A stretch of DNA of 64,000 bases from an uncultured Ignavibacteriota bacterium (GTDB lineage: Bacteria > Bacteroidota > Ignavibacteria > UBA10030 > UBA8401). Of the stretch, positions 36,817-47,800 are shown one piece after another. The stretch's first letter is position 1, and every line of letters begins with the position of its first letter. The stretch spans positions 56,681 through 120,680 of the forward strand of contig CAISDA010000059.1 in NCBI GenBank assembly GCA_903884005.1. Direction: 5' to 3'. Under the pieces are notes generated by a model that worked only from the letters and a program-made list of their open reading frames with translations, did no database searches and had not been told where the DNA came from. Made by a program: the position numbers and the translations under genes.

Positions 36817-39800
36817 ATGAAATCTCCATTACTACTACTAGCAGCGGTCATGTGCGCATCCGGCCTTCATGCCCAACTTACCTCAAGCGGCGACGCGGAA
36901 CGACGGCAGGTCGAACAGGTGATACGTCAGGGGCAGGCGGCACAGACACCGGCCGTGGCTGCGACGCCCGCAGTGTCGCACAAGGACGAACCGCCCGGCC
37001 TTCATAAAACATTCAACGCCTTCAGCGATGCGCGCATGTTCCTGATGAACGGCAACCAGATCGTCGGCAACATTTACGATTACGGCGGCATCGCTCCCGG
37101 ACTCGGCCTCATCCGCAATTTGAACAACATGGTATGGCGCGGGCTCGGCGACATCTATCAATTCGGGCCTCTTGTGGCCGCGGCGGTCAGGGATAAGACG
37201 GGGAACATCATTCATTTTTCGTCGGACGCGATCAACGATACCGATGCACGAGATCTGGATCCGGGCGATTCGCATGTCTACGGCTGGCGGTCGCTGCCCG
37301 AATACGTGGATCCTTCATCAAAATATATGGCGTCCAATCCGGCGCCCGACGTCTCGCCCAAAGATGGCAAACCGGACAGCTGGCCGCGTTCGTGGTACAA
37401 CGAACAGAAGGGGCAATACGTATGGCCGGGATATCTGCGTCAGGATACGCCCAGTGCAGACCTGGAAGTGCTGTGGGGAATGGACGACCGCTACAACAAT
37501 GAATATCCGTACTATCCGTTCCCGAACGATACGACCATTCGCGGGCTCGGCGTGAAGCTCGAGGCGCGCGCGCTGCAGTGGAGCAGTTCGCTCGCACAAA
37601 ATTGCATCTTCTTCATCTACACGGCGCAAAATTACAGCCCGAAGGATTTGGACAGCGTGTACTTCGGCATGTATGGAGATGTGGATGTCGGCGGCGGCGT
37701 TGCCGGCGGAACCGGCGGCACCGAGAATACCGATGACCTTGCATACTTCGTCTCGCCCCTGGATTCCGTGAACAGGGCAAGCAAAGTACCGGTGCCGCTG
37801 TATTCCAGAAGCATCGTCTATTTTTGGGACGCCAATGGCCTCGGCTATCAGAACATCCCGACGCATTATGACGCGTGCAAATTTTTAGAGAGCCCGGGCA
37901 ATCCGACTGACGGCATCAACAACGACGCCGATCTGACGAAAAGCGGCGCGCCGATGATCGACGAAAGCCAAACCAACGGGATCGATGACGATGGCGACTG
38001 GAATCCGAAAACGGACGACGTGGGCATCGACGGTGTCCCGGGAACTCACGATCAGGGAGAAGGGGACGGCATACCGACCGCCGGCATCAGATTGTCGGAC
38101 GGCACGCTCGATCCGCTCCACCCGGGCGAACCGAATTTCGAACTGACCGATCTCGACGAATCCGATCAGATCGGCCTCACTGCATTCCGAAGTTTCCGCA
38201 TCGGCGATGTGCGGCTGCGCGACGACGAGATCGTGTGGGGAGTGCTCGAAGATAAATTCAATCAGATGGACCAGATCCCGGCTGCTGCCGATATCGCTTT
38301 CATCTACGGATCGGGAAAGATCTCTCTGAAGAAAAGCGGCACCGATGGATCGATCAAACGATTTTCGATCGCGCTCTTGATGGGCGCGAATCTCAACGAC
38401 CTGCTCATTACTGCGCGGACCGTGCAATTGATCTACAATCAGAACTATCAATTCATACGGCCTCCCGATAAACCCATCGTCACCGCCGTGCCGGGCGATC
38501 GGAAAGTGACGCTGTACTGGGACAACGGCGCCGAGAACAGCGTTGATCCCATCCTTGGAAAAGATTTCGAGGGCTATGTGATCTACCGGAGCACCGACCC
38601 TCAATTCGCCGACATCAACCTCGTCACGGACGGTTTCGGCACGCCGCTGTTGTACCAGCCCCTTACCGACTACACGGGAAAAGAGGCCAAATGGGATGTC
38701 GCCAAGCGTCCCGAACCGTTTTTTGAAGACGATACGTCGAAAACCACGAACGGCAGATACGATCCGGGCGAACGCTACATTGATGTGAATGGGAACGGCG
38801 TGTACGACGCCACTCCCATCGAGGATTATTGGAAAGGCTTTGCTCCGGTGCCGTACGATCAACGGGGCGTTGCATACTTCCTCGGCAACAACACCGGCCT
38901 CGTGCATTCATACGTCGATTCGTTCCGCGTTGTCAACGGTCAGCGCTACTATTATGCGGTCGTCTCGTACGATCACGGAGATTTCACCAATTACTCGCCG
39001 AGCGAATGCACAAAACGGATCAGCATTGATCCGATCACCTCGCAGCTCACATTCGACGTGAACACGGTCGAGGTGACGCCGGGGCCGCGCGTGAACGGGT
39101 ATACGACGCCGGGCTTCACGAGTTCGTCCATCATGGACCGTATCGGTACAGGAACGGGAACGGGCACAATCACCGTCTCGATCGTCGACGACCTTGCGAT
39201 TCGGGAGGGGATCCAATACAGGATCGACTTCGCCGATTCGATCGGGAATGACACGAAGTCTGCCGCCGTGAATTATTCGGTGATGCGCTATTCGCCGACC
39301 GTCGCATCGGTGCCGCTCAGCGATACAAATTTTGTGAAACTCGGACTCGCTAACGTCATACAGGATTCCGCGTTCTCCGTCGTGAACGCAGCGACAGGGC
39401 AGGTGTATAAGAACGGAACCGATTTTGTGATTGAAGCAGCCCGCGGCTTGATCCGAAAAACAGGATTCGGCGCGATGAAAAACGCCGCCGTGCAAGTGAA
39501 GGCGACGTTCCGCAGCTACGGACAATTACCGAGCACGCTTCTTGCAAACGAAGAAGCGAATGCCGTGTTCGACGGCATGAAAATGTTCGTCGTCAACCAA
39601 CCCCTGGCGGTTGATACGGTGAAGTCGGGCTGGGTGATCGATAACAAGAACCTTGCCTATGTCATCGCCAGGCCGTCCACCGGAGCCGAACGCTTGGCGC
39701 CGATCGACGTGCAGATACAGTTCAACAAGTCCGATACGACGGCATCGGGGCAGTTTGCCTTTCCCGGCGATACGTTGTTGAACACGCAGGCGAAAAAGGT

Positions 39801-40443
39801 CGTCATGACTCCCTTTAAGATCACGAACATTTCGGGTGACGCGCAGCGCAGGGCGATCCCGCTGCAGGTGATAGTGAAAGAATCGCCGCCGGCGAACAAC
39901 CGGTGGGAGTATGGCGAGCCGCTGATCATCATCACACCTCCGCCGTATCAGGTCCTGAAAAACAATACCATGTATGAGGTGCGCTTCACGGCCAAAGATA
40001 GTGCCAGCCGCAAATTCGGCGGAGAAGTGTTCAACGTCATCACGTCGCAGCCATTTTCGGCGGCCGATAAATTCACCTATACCACGGTTGCCGCCAAGTT
40101 CGATGCGGCAAAAGCAGGCGGTGCGCTGGACCGTATTAAAGTGGTGCCGAATCCGTATGTGGGAGCCAACGACATTGAACCCACAGACCGGCTTCCCGGA
40201 ACGACGCGGGGCAGCCGCAGGATCTATTTTGAACATCTCCCGCAGGCCGCGACGATCCGCATCTTTACACTGTCGGGAGAATTGGTGCGCGAGTTGCAGC
40301 ACAATGCGGGCATCGACAATGGCCGCGAGTATTGGGACCTGTTGAATCGGGACAACCTCGGCGTGGCGTACGGCGTCTACATCGCGCATATCGATGCGCC
40401 GGGCGTGGGCGAACGGATCATAAAGTTTGCACTTATTAAGTGA
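36817..40443 (+). CDS. Large secreted calcium-loop protein with FlgD/T9SS-like C-terminus, module 1
   Basis: A 1,208-residue secreted protein; signal peptide MKSPLLLLAAVMCASGLHAQ. A conserved N-terminal region (to ~residue 330) contains SWYNEQKGQYVWPGYL and YPYYPFPNDTTIRGLGV. Acidic repeats (NNDADLTKSG, NGIDDDGDWNPKTDD, DQGEGDGIP; residues ~363-411) look like thrombospondin-3/dockerin-type calcium loops. An FN3-like segment starts near 551 (AVPGDRKVTLYWDNG), and the last ~100 residues (VVPNPYVGAND ... IRIFTLSGELVREL ... GVYIAHI) resemble FlgD-Ig/T9SS sorting domains. It is paralogous over its whole length to the protein at 44843. Function unknown; a surface partner of the adjacent receptor is inferred. 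Confidence 0.78.
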   Translation: MKSPLLLLAAVMCASGLHAQLTSSGDAERRQVEQVIRQGQAAQTPAVAATPAVSHKDEPPGLHKTFNAFSDARMFLMNGNQIVGNIYDYGGIAPGLGLIRNLNNMVWRGLGDIYQFGPLVAAAVRDKTGNIIHFSSDAINDTDARDLDPGDSHVYGWRSLPEYVDPSSKYMASNPAPDVSPKDGKPDSWPRSWYNEQKGQYVWPGYLRQDTPSADLEVLWGMDDRYNNEYPYYPFPNDTTIRGLGVKLEARALQWSSSLAQNCIFFIYTAQNYSPKDLDSVYFGMYGDVDVGGGVAGGTGGTENTDDLAYFVSPLDSVNRASKVPVPLYSRSIVYFWDANGLGYQNIPTHYDACKFLESPGNPTDGINNDADLTKSGAPMIDESQTNGIDDDGDWNPKTDDVGIDGVPGTHDQGEGDGIPTAGIRLSDGTLDPLHPGEPNFELTDLDESDQIGLTAFRSFRIGDVRLRDDEIVWGVLEDKFNQMDQIPAAADIAFIYGSGKISLKKSGTDGSIKRFSIALLMGANLNDLLITARTVQLIYNQNYQFIRPPDKPIVTAVPGDRKVTLYWDNGAENSVDPILGKDFEGYVIYRSTDPQFADINLVTDGFGTPLLYQPLTDYTGKEAKWDVAKRPEPFFEDDTSKTTNGRYDPGERYIDVNGNGVYDATPIEDYWKGFAPVPYDQRGVAYFLGNNTGLVHSYVDSFRVVNGQRYYYAVVSYDHGDFTNYSPSECTKRISIDPITSQLTFDVNTVEVTPGPRVNGYTTPGFTSSSIMDRIGTGTGTGTITVSIVDDLAIREGIQYRIDFADSIGNDTKSAAVNYSVMRYSPTVASVPLSDTNFVKLGLANVIQDSAFSVVNAATGQVYKNGTDFVIEAARGLIRKTGFGAMKNAAVQVKATFRSYGQLPSTLLANEEANAVFDGMKMFVVNQPLAVDTVKSGWVIDNKNLAYVIARPSTGAERLAPIDVQIQFNKSDTTASGQFAFPGDTLLNTQAKKVVMTPFKITNISGDAQRRAIPLQVIVKESPPANNRWEYGEPLIIITPPPYQVLKNNTMYEVRFTAKDSASRKFGGEVFNVITSQPFSAADKFTYTTVAAKFDAAKAGGALDRIKVVPNPYVGANDIEPTDRLPGTTRGSRRIYFEHLPQAATIRIFTLSGELVRELQHNAGIDNGREYWDLLNRDNLGVAYGVYIAHIDAPGVGERIIKFALIK

Positions 40444-40450
40444 TGAAAAT

Positions 40451-40475
40451 GCGCGAGAGAACATCTCGCCCTACA
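40451..40475. repeat. Dispersed hairpin repeat, family A (module 1, before PorV-like gene)
   Basis: GCGCGAGAGAACATCTCGCCCTAC, a partial copy with one intact arm (CTCGCCCTAC), between the large secreted protein and the PorV-like gene. Confidence 0.6.
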
Positions 40476-40500
40476 TAAGACTCAATTTTTTGGAGCATCT

Positions 40501-41517
40501 ATGTCTCGTAGTGCCAGCATCATTGCGGCGATCGTCGTGTCCTGTTCGCAGCTGTTCGGACAGGCTGCGGTCATCACGAAAACCGGAACCACTGCAGCGC
40601 AATTCCTGAAGATCGGCATCGGCGCCCGTTCCATCGGCATGGGCGGCGCCTTCACAGCCGTGGCAAACGACATCTCCGCACTCTATTGGAATCCCGCGGG
40701 CCTGGCCCGCATGGGAGGCGGAGAGGCGTCGTTCAACCACGTGAACTGGATCGCCGATGTGCAGTACGACGCAGCCTCTGCAGCCGTCGCGGTGGATGGG
40801 CTCGGCACACTGGCCGTGGGCTTTTCGGCGACGAATGTGGGGGACATGGACGTCACCACCACATCGATGCCTGAAGGAACAGGAGAACAATTCACCGCGG
40901 GCGGCACATCGATATGCCTCGCATTCGCGCGCAGTCTTACCGATAAATTTTCCATCGGGTTCACGTTCAAATATATACACGAGTACATTTGGAACGAGTC
41001 GGCAAATTCCGTCGGCCTCGATATCGGCACGATGTACACCGCCCCCGTGTTGAACGGCATCACCATCGGCGCAAGCATGTCGAATTTCGGGCCGAAAATG
41101 AGAATGGAAGGGCGCGATGCGCTCCAGCTCATCGCCTCGGGCGCAGGCAATGAGAATATCGTCAATGCGCAGTACGAGATGGGACAGTTCGATCTGCCGC
41201 TCATGTTTCGCGTGGGCATATCGACCGATGCGATCCGGGACGATAATTCACGGCTCACGCTCGCCGTGGACGCGGTGCATCCGAACGACAATACCGAATA
41301 CATGAACTCGGGCGTCGAATATACATGGGGCAACCTCGTCTCTGTGCGCGCCGGGTATAAATCGGCGTTCGAGCGGGGAGGAGAGCAAGGATTGACGGTG
41401 GGCGGGGGACTCGAGTATGCGATGAGCAGCACACTCTCCATTCTCGCCGACTATGCGTATCAGGATTTCGGACGATTGAAGGCGGTCCATTATTTTTCCG
41501 TCAGCGTGAAATATTGA
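40501..41517 (+). CDS. PorV/PorQ-family outer-membrane protein, module 1
   Basis: A 338-residue FadL-like beta-barrel of the PorV/PorQ (UPF0164) family. Signal peptide to about LFGQA, then the diagnostic GTTAAQFLKIGIGARSIGMGGAFTAVANDISALYWNPAGLARM. The barrel ends in VHYFSVSVKY with an aromatic C-terminus. PorV shuttles T9SS cargo from the translocon to the attachment complex and PorQ has a similar fold; this copy follows a T9SS-like cargo gene by 57 bp, so a dedicated shuttle for that cargo is a fair inference. It is paralogous to the protein at 48530. Confidence 0.85.
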   Translation: MSRSASIIAAIVVSCSQLFGQAAVITKTGTTAAQFLKIGIGARSIGMGGAFTAVANDISALYWNPAGLARMGGGEASFNHVNWIADVQYDAASAAVAVDGLGTLAVGFSATNVGDMDVTTTSMPEGTGEQFTAGGTSICLAFARSLTDKFSIGFTFKYIHEYIWNESANSVGLDIGTMYTAPVLNGITIGASMSNFGPKMRMEGRDALQLIASGAGNENIVNAQYEMGQFDLPLMFRVGISTDAIRDDNSRLTLAVDAVHPNDNTEYMNSGVEYTWGNLVSVRAGYKSAFERGGEQGLTVGGGLEYAMSSTLSILADYAYQDFGRLKAVHYFSVSVKY

Positions 41518-41527
41518 TCGGCGACAG

Positions 41528-41676
41528 GTAACTATTCAGCGTAGTCTATCGTCCCTGTCATTCTGAGGGAGCTCGAGCGACCGAAGAATCTACAATGCAT
41601 ACGAAAACAGCCGGCATCGATTATGTGCTGCGACGGGCGACTATCATTTTAGATCCTTCGCTTCGCTCAGGATGAC
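41528..41676. repeat. Dispersed repeat, family B (between modules)
   Basis: Left arm from GTAACTATTCAGCG through CTGTCATTCTGAGGGAGCTC and CCGAAGAATCT; right arm AGATCCTTCGCTTCGCTCAGGATGACA (41651-41677). The left 64 bp align with the copy at 27528 with roughly ten differences. Confidence 0.85.
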
Positions 41677-41743
41677 AATGATTTTGGTGTACGCCGACAG
41701 CACTATTGTTAATAAAAAAAATCGAACGTATGGGAAATCTTTT

Positions 41744-41755
41744 ATTGTATACAAT
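41744..41755. promoter_or_regulatory. Palindromic operator-like site, module 2
   Basis: The 12-bp perfect palindrome ATTGTATACAAT, 6 bp upstream of TTGACA. It is identical to the core of the site before module 1. Confidence 0.7.
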
Positions 41756-41761
41756 TTTTTC

Positions 41762-41790
41762 TTGACATATCACTTCACATTGTCTAAATT
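41762..41790 (+). promoter_or_regulatory. Promoter of receptor module 2
   Basis: TTGACA, 17 bp, TAAATT, with 100 nt to the receptor start codon. Confidence 0.65.
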
Positions 41791-41890
41791 TCTTCTTGCC
41801 ATTGCGTACTCTGCGATTGCCTTCGGATGGTTTAGCCAATACGTACTGAATCAGCAGTATTTAATTCACTCATCACAATCAGGTTGCATT

Positions 41891-44809
41891 ATGTTCAAAC
41901 GTTACTCTATTGTTATTGCGGTAGCCTGCTGTCTTTTCGCCTCACATCTTTTCGCCGGAAGCTCCGGAAAAATCGCCGGCAAAATTACCGATGCTAGAAC
42001 CAATGAAGGACTTCCCGCTGCAGGCGTATCTCTGCAGGGCACACAGTTGGGCGCTTCCACGGATGTCAATGGAAATTATGTCATACTGAATGTCCCTCCC
42101 GGTTCATACACGATCACTGTGAGTTATGTCGGCTACCAAAACACGAAGGCGGTCAACGTGGGCGTGTCTGTGGATTATACGACAACGCTGAACGTGCAGC
42201 TGAAAGAATCGTCGGTAGAGCTCAACGAAGTCATCGTGCAGGGCGAGCGCAATCCGCTCATCCGCCAGGATCAGACGAACCCTGTTGCGGCAGTAACGGC
42301 CGAACAGTTTCAGCAGCTCCCGGTCACATCCGTGAGCGAAGTGATAGGTCTCCAGGCCGGCGTTGTCGTCGCCGATGACGGAGGCATACACATCCGCGGC
42401 GGACGCGATAATGAGATCGCATACACGCTGAACGGCCTGTCTGTGAACAATCCGTACAACAACGTGAGCGCCGTCGGCGTCGCCACAAACGCGCTCCAGG
42501 AAGTCTCCGTCTCTTCCGGCACATTCTCGGCCGAGTACGGCAACTCGCTCAGCGGCGTGGTGAACTATGTCACCAAAGAAGGCGGCCACAGCTACACCGG
42601 AAGCGCCCGCGGATTTTCGGGCGACTATGTCTCGAACCGCGACAACGTATTCCCGAATATTAAAAAGATCGATCCTGTCAACGAGCTGCGCGGCGAAGCC
42701 ACACTCGGCGGGCCGGTTCCTCTTGCCGGCGACAATCTCACATTTTATGCATCGGGCGTCTATGAACGCTCCAACGGCTATCTCTACGGCCAGCGTATTT
42801 ACACGCCGAACGATTTTTATGTAACACGCGATCAACTGACCTGGCAGAAGACGCTGCTCGACTCTCTCGGCGATCCGGCGAAAGATGTGAACGGCGGGAC
42901 CCTTTTTGTGAAAGATCCTCGGAAGGGCGGGGCAAGCAGCCCGTTCTATTTTAATCCGATCGCGAACGACACGACCGTGAGAAATTCGCATCCGACCGGC
43001 GATAATGCTCTTGTCGCGCTGAACACTTCCCAATCGTATAATATTCAAGGCAACATCGCGTATAAATTTTCGGCAACAATGCGCTTGAAGTACGAACTCG
43101 TCACCAATCGCGGTTCGTACAAGGATGCGAATTACTATTCGTACCGATTCAATCCCGACGGACGCCCCGAAAACTTCAATCGCGGCATCATCCATGCGTT
43201 GGACTTGACGCATACCGTATCGCCGACCGTCTTCTATACGCTGAAAGGGTCATACAATTTCAACGAAGGCAAAACAATGGCGTTCGAAAATTGGAATGAC
43301 CCGCGTTACCTTCCGTCATTTTATCAGACCGCATTGCCGACCACGAGTTTCCTGACTGGCGGTGTTTCTCTCGGGCGCACTATCCGGTCCACAGAAACCA
43401 TGTCGGGAAAATTCGACGTCGTGGCTCAGCTCTTCGGCGTGCATGAAGTGAAATTCGGCGTCGAAGCCCGCAAGCACACGATCGATTATGAAAGCTATAC
43501 GCTGCAATTCGTCGACAAGAAGGATCCGTCACATGTGATCACCAACTTCCAGGACGTGTATGCAGACGGACGGATTGCGATTCCCAACATTCCCGATGTG
43601 ATCTCCGGGTACGTCCACTACAAGAAGGAACCGATCCAGGGGTCGACGTATCTTCAGGACAAGATCGAACTGGCGAAATCGCTTATACTCAACGCCGGCC
43701 TCCGCTATGAGTTCTTCGATCCCGCATCGAAGTACAATCCCAATTTGGGGCCCGCCTTATCGAACCGAGACACGCTGTTCCTGGTGAAAGACCTGAAGGA
43801 CGCGACGGTGAAACAGACGATCAGTCCCCGCATCAGCATTGCCTATCCGATCACCGATCAGGGCGTCATACGGTTCTCGTACGGGCATTTTTATCAGTTC
43901 GGAAACCTGCAGGACCTGTATGCCAATTCCAATTTCCGCGCGCCTGAGGGATCGACACCATCGTTCGGCAATGCCGATGTGAAGCCCCAGCGCAGCGTGC
44001 AATACGAGATAGGCTTGACGCAGGGTTTCACGCCTGACCTTCGCTTGGAAGTCGTCGGATTCTACAAGGACGTCCGTGATTATATCTATTCGCAGCTCGT
44101 GTGGACAGCGAAAGGCGATCAGAGTTACACCGTGTTGACAAACCTTTCCTATGCCAATTCGCGCGGCCTCACCATCTCGCTCTTGCAGCGCCGGGCGCCG
44201 GGCAGCATCTTCTCTGCGTCGCTCGATTATACGTTCGCCGTATCCGAGGGCAACCGCACCGAACCCGCAGCGGATTTCTTCTACAGCGAAAAATCGGGCA
44301 AGAGCACGGAAACATTCCTTGTGCCGCTCGATTTCGATCGCACGCACACGCTCAATACAACGCTCAATCTCGGAGAGACGGACAATTATTCGGTCAGCAC
44401 CATTGTGCGGCTCCTTGCCGGTTCCCCCTACACGGCATCGATACCTGCAAGCCTGTCCCTGCAGCAAACGCAATTCGTGCAGAACAGTTCCAACAAGCCG
44501 TTCCAATGGTCGGTCGACTTGAAGGCGGAAAAATATTTCAAGCTGAACGCGTTGAACTTTTCCGTGTTCCTGCTGGTCGATAACCTGTTCGATATTCAGA
44601 ACGAGACGAATGTGTGGACCAACAGCGGCCGTGCGTTGTATAGCGCAGACCAGGTGGCGAACCCGCATCAGTTCGACCAGATCACATCGCGGATACAGCG
44701 CGGCGACGCCGGGCTGATACCGATGTCTGCGATCGACAATTATTTTACAAGCCCGACCAATGTCAACCGTCCGCGGCTTGTGCGGTTGGGTGTGTCGCTC
44801 TACTTCTAA
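41891..44809 (+). CDS. TonB-dependent receptor, module 2
   Basis: A 972-residue outer-membrane receptor. Signal peptide MFKRYSIVIAVACCLFASHLFAG, carboxypeptidase-regulatory-like domain (GKIAGKITDARTNEGLPAAGV ... PGSYTITVSYVGYQNT), plug (LPVTSVSEVIGLQAGV, IHIRGGRDNEIAYTLNGLSVNNPY) and barrel ending RLVRLGVSLYF. ATG at 41891 is set by the signal peptide. It shares the domain plan and many motifs with the module 1 receptor (NALQEVSVSSGTFSAEYGNSLSGVV against NAIQELSVVQGTFNAEYGNALSGVV). The large secreted protein starts 33 bp later. Confidence 0.9.
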   Translation: MFKRYSIVIAVACCLFASHLFAGSSGKIAGKITDARTNEGLPAAGVSLQGTQLGASTDVNGNYVILNVPPGSYTITVSYVGYQNTKAVNVGVSVDYTTTLNVQLKESSVELNEVIVQGERNPLIRQDQTNPVAAVTAEQFQQLPVTSVSEVIGLQAGVVVADDGGIHIRGGRDNEIAYTLNGLSVNNPYNNVSAVGVATNALQEVSVSSGTFSAEYGNSLSGVVNYVTKEGGHSYTGSARGFSGDYVSNRDNVFPNIKKIDPVNELRGEATLGGPVPLAGDNLTFYASGVYERSNGYLYGQRIYTPNDFYVTRDQLTWQKTLLDSLGDPAKDVNGGTLFVKDPRKGGASSPFYFNPIANDTTVRNSHPTGDNALVALNTSQSYNIQGNIAYKFSATMRLKYELVTNRGSYKDANYYSYRFNPDGRPENFNRGIIHALDLTHTVSPTVFYTLKGSYNFNEGKTMAFENWNDPRYLPSFYQTALPTTSFLTGGVSLGRTIRSTETMSGKFDVVAQLFGVHEVKFGVEARKHTIDYESYTLQFVDKKDPSHVITNFQDVYADGRIAIPNIPDVISGYVHYKKEPIQGSTYLQDKIELAKSLILNAGLRYEFFDPASKYNPNLGPALSNRDTLFLVKDLKDATVKQTISPRISIAYPITDQGVIRFSYGHFYQFGNLQDLYANSNFRAPEGSTPSFGNADVKPQRSVQYEIGLTQGFTPDLRLEVVGFYKDVRDYIYSQLVWTAKGDQSYTVLTNLSYANSRGLTISLLQRRAPGSIFSASLDYTFAVSEGNRTEPAADFFYSEKSGKSTETFLVPLDFDRTHTLNTTLNLGETDNYSVSTIVRLLAGSPYTASIPASLSLQQTQFVQNSSNKPFQWSVDLKAEKYFKLNALNFSVFLLVDNLFDIQNETNVWTNSGRALYSADQVANPHQFDQITSRIQRGDAGLIPMSAIDNYFTSPTNVNRPRLVRLGVSLYF

Positions 44810-44842
44810 AACAGAATTTTGTTCACAAAGGAAATGTCTCAC

Positions 44843-47800
44843 ATGAAAATAGTCATTCGTTTGCTGATTCTTGCAACAGCAGTGTCGATGTCGCTCCGGG
44901 CGCAGGAAAAGGAAATTGATTTTAAGACCACCGATGCGAAAGGCCTCACGCCAAGCCAGCTTCAGTTATGGAACGCATCGCGCGACAGATTTTTTGCCCG
45001 CATGGAGAAGACTTCGGGATACATGTCCGAGATCAAGAGCCTTGTGATTCAGGGCAACAAGATCAAGACGATTATTTACAACACAATGTCCAACAGCCGC
45101 CCCGGCATAACGCCCAACGTGCTGGATCTCGTGTGGAACGGCCTTGGCTACGGCTACGAATTCGGTCCGCTCGTGGGAGCGAAAGTGCCGAAGGCCGGAT
45201 CGCTCACCGATTCGGTGAAGATGGTGAGTGAAGGATTCTACGGCGCGGCCGACGGCGAGTACAGTCCCAACGGTGCCGTGAAGTGGGGATGGCTGCCGAA
45301 GCTCGGCTACTCCGCGCCGGGCCAGCCCGACATCGCCAGCTGGGGAGCGCGATCGAAGGTCGGCAACGATCTTCGCCTTCGTCCGCCCTCATGGCCGGAG
45401 TCGTGGTATAACAGCATTCTCGGAGAGTATGTGTATCCGTCGTACCTTGGCGGCAATTCCACCGTGCCCGACGAAGAAGTGTACTTCGCCGTGGACGATT
45501 GGACGAAAGCGGAATGGCCCTACTACCCCTTCCCGGACGATTCCACCAAGCGCGGGCTCGGCGTGAATCTTGAAGTGCGAATTTTCCAATATTCGAATCC
45601 ACTCGCTCAGGATATCATCTTCTTCGTCTATACGGTTGAAAACGCGAGCCCGAAAACATTGGGAAAAGTGTTCTTCGGCATGTTCGGCGATCCCCATATC
45701 GGCGGAGCGAACAATTACGCTGACGATGCCGCATCGTTCATCCCCGCACGCGAAGGAACCGTGTTTAAGAATGGAGTGGATATGACGAGCGTGAACGGAG
45801 TGTTGACCTCCGCGCGTTCGCGCAACCTGGTATTTGCATGGGATCCGGACAATAAGAGCGATATCCCGTCGATTCCGCCCGGATATTTCGGTTATAAATT
45901 TTTGGAGAGTCCGGCAGACAACGGCGACGGCAAGGACAATGACGACGACGGCATCATCGACGAGAGCCCGTTCAACGACAAAGGCACGTACATCGACGGT
46001 ATCATTACTCCGCTTACCACCGGCATCGCCGATCTGACGAAATATAAGGCAATGTATGGCAGCCCGAAACCCCGCTGGTCGGGTGATGAGAACGGCGACT
46101 GGGACGTCACACGCGACGACCTGGGTATAGACGGCATTGCAGGCACAGGCGATTACGGCGAAGGCAACGGCGTGCCCGATCAGTTATTTGGAGCCGATGG
46201 CACGTGGCTCGGGTCCGAACCCAATTTCGGTTTCCGCGATGTGAACGAATCGGATCAGATCGGCTTGAAGAGCTTTTGGGCCCTGGTCTTCGGCGGAGAC
46301 AACCGGCCGAAGAACGACATCCTGATGTACGACAAAATTTCTTCAGACATGGACTCGACCGGCCTCGACCTTTTGACAATGCCGGGCGGATCAACACCGA
46401 CGGGAGACAATATTTTCCTTTATGGCTGCGGACCTTTCTCGTTGAAGCATGGCGATCGTCAGCGGTTCTCCATCGCATTGATGATGGCGGCGAATTTGAA
46501 TGATCTGTTGCTGCATTCCGAGACATCGCAGCGCGTGCTCGAAGCGAACTATCGCTTTGCCCAGCCCCCGCCGAAACCGCATGTCGTCGCTGTGCCCGGG
46601 GACAAGCGCGTGACGCTCTACTGGGACACTGCATCGGAAGAGGGGCTCGACCCGCTCTTGAACGTAAACGACTTCGAAGGGTATAAGGTCTATCGTTCCG
46701 AAGACTACACCTTCTCCGATGTGTTCACCATCACGGACGGCAACGGAGAGCGGTTCATGGGCAAAGCCCTTCCGGGCGCTCAGTGGCATACCCCCTGGTC
46801 CGATTCGCTGAAGGCGGTCTATGCCGGCGGGTTCCATCCGGCCGAATTCGCGGGGCGCTTCGTGAAATATTACATGGGCAATCCGACCGATGTGAGCGGC
46901 TTGCGCCACGAGTTCGTCGATTCATCCGTCACAAACGGAAAGACGTACTACTACGCAGTCGTCGCATTCGATCACGGCGCATATACGACCAGCTTGCAGC
47001 TGCCTCCGACCGAAACGCAGGCCATCATCTCGCGCGACGCGGTGACGCAGGAATACAAATTCGACGTCAATACGCTTGCTGTCGTGCCGGGCAATCCGGC
47101 CTTGGGGCTTGTCAGTTCGGCTGCCGATATCGCTGCCGGCATCACCACCACGCACACACGAGGAAATGGCACCGGCACGATGCGGTTTCAGGTCCTCGAT
47201 CAGAAAGCCCTCGCTACCGGCAGCTATGATGTTTCATTCAAAAAAATAAAGAGCGGCAGCGACAGCGTCATTGCCTTGAATGTTTTGCGCAACATGCCCG
47301 CGACGGAAACGATCGTCGGCCGCGACCTTCTGTATGTCGGACTGCATCATCGCAATATCGTGAAATCGAGCATGCAGGTCGTGAGTGACGCCAACGTCAC
47401 CATCAATCCCGCATTGATCGTCATCGATTCTGCCGGCGGACAGATCAAAGGTGTGCAGGCAGGCGTGTTGAAAACTGGTTCAACCTATACCGTCTCGTAC
47501 CAATACTATCCGGTCATGAACAGCATCGGAATGGCAGGCCAGGATTTCAATCCTGTGTTCGACGGCGTCCGTCCCTTCGTGACCGACGAAGTGATGGCCA
47601 TCGATTCGTCGCGCAGCAGTTTCCAGGGCGCCAAACCAACGGGTGTTCTCGTGTCGGTGGACAAGGCTTCGGTCGGAGTCCTTCGACTGGCTCCCTTCGA
47701 TGTGAAGATCACATTTACGAAATCGCTCGGTGATACGACAGCGTCGGGGGCATACACAACGCCCGTCGATTCTCTGAAACCCACAGCGGGTTCGCTCTGG

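Larger units (their letters stand above)
41518..41890. other. 373-bp region between receptor modules
   Basis: Holds a family B repeat pair (41528-41676), the second ATTGTATACAAT palindrome and the promoter of module 2. The long ORF reading through it (41672 onward) is an in-frame extension of the receptor with no signal-peptide or family character and is rejected. Confidence 0.8.

Noticed and set aside
36817-40443. Dockerin/cellulosome component
   Set aside because: The acidic loops are single and irregular, lacking the duplicated 22-residue dockerin units, and no cohesin is present.
42104-43213. 369-residue minus-strand ORF inside receptor module 2
   Set aside because: Shadow frame; no start-site or family support.
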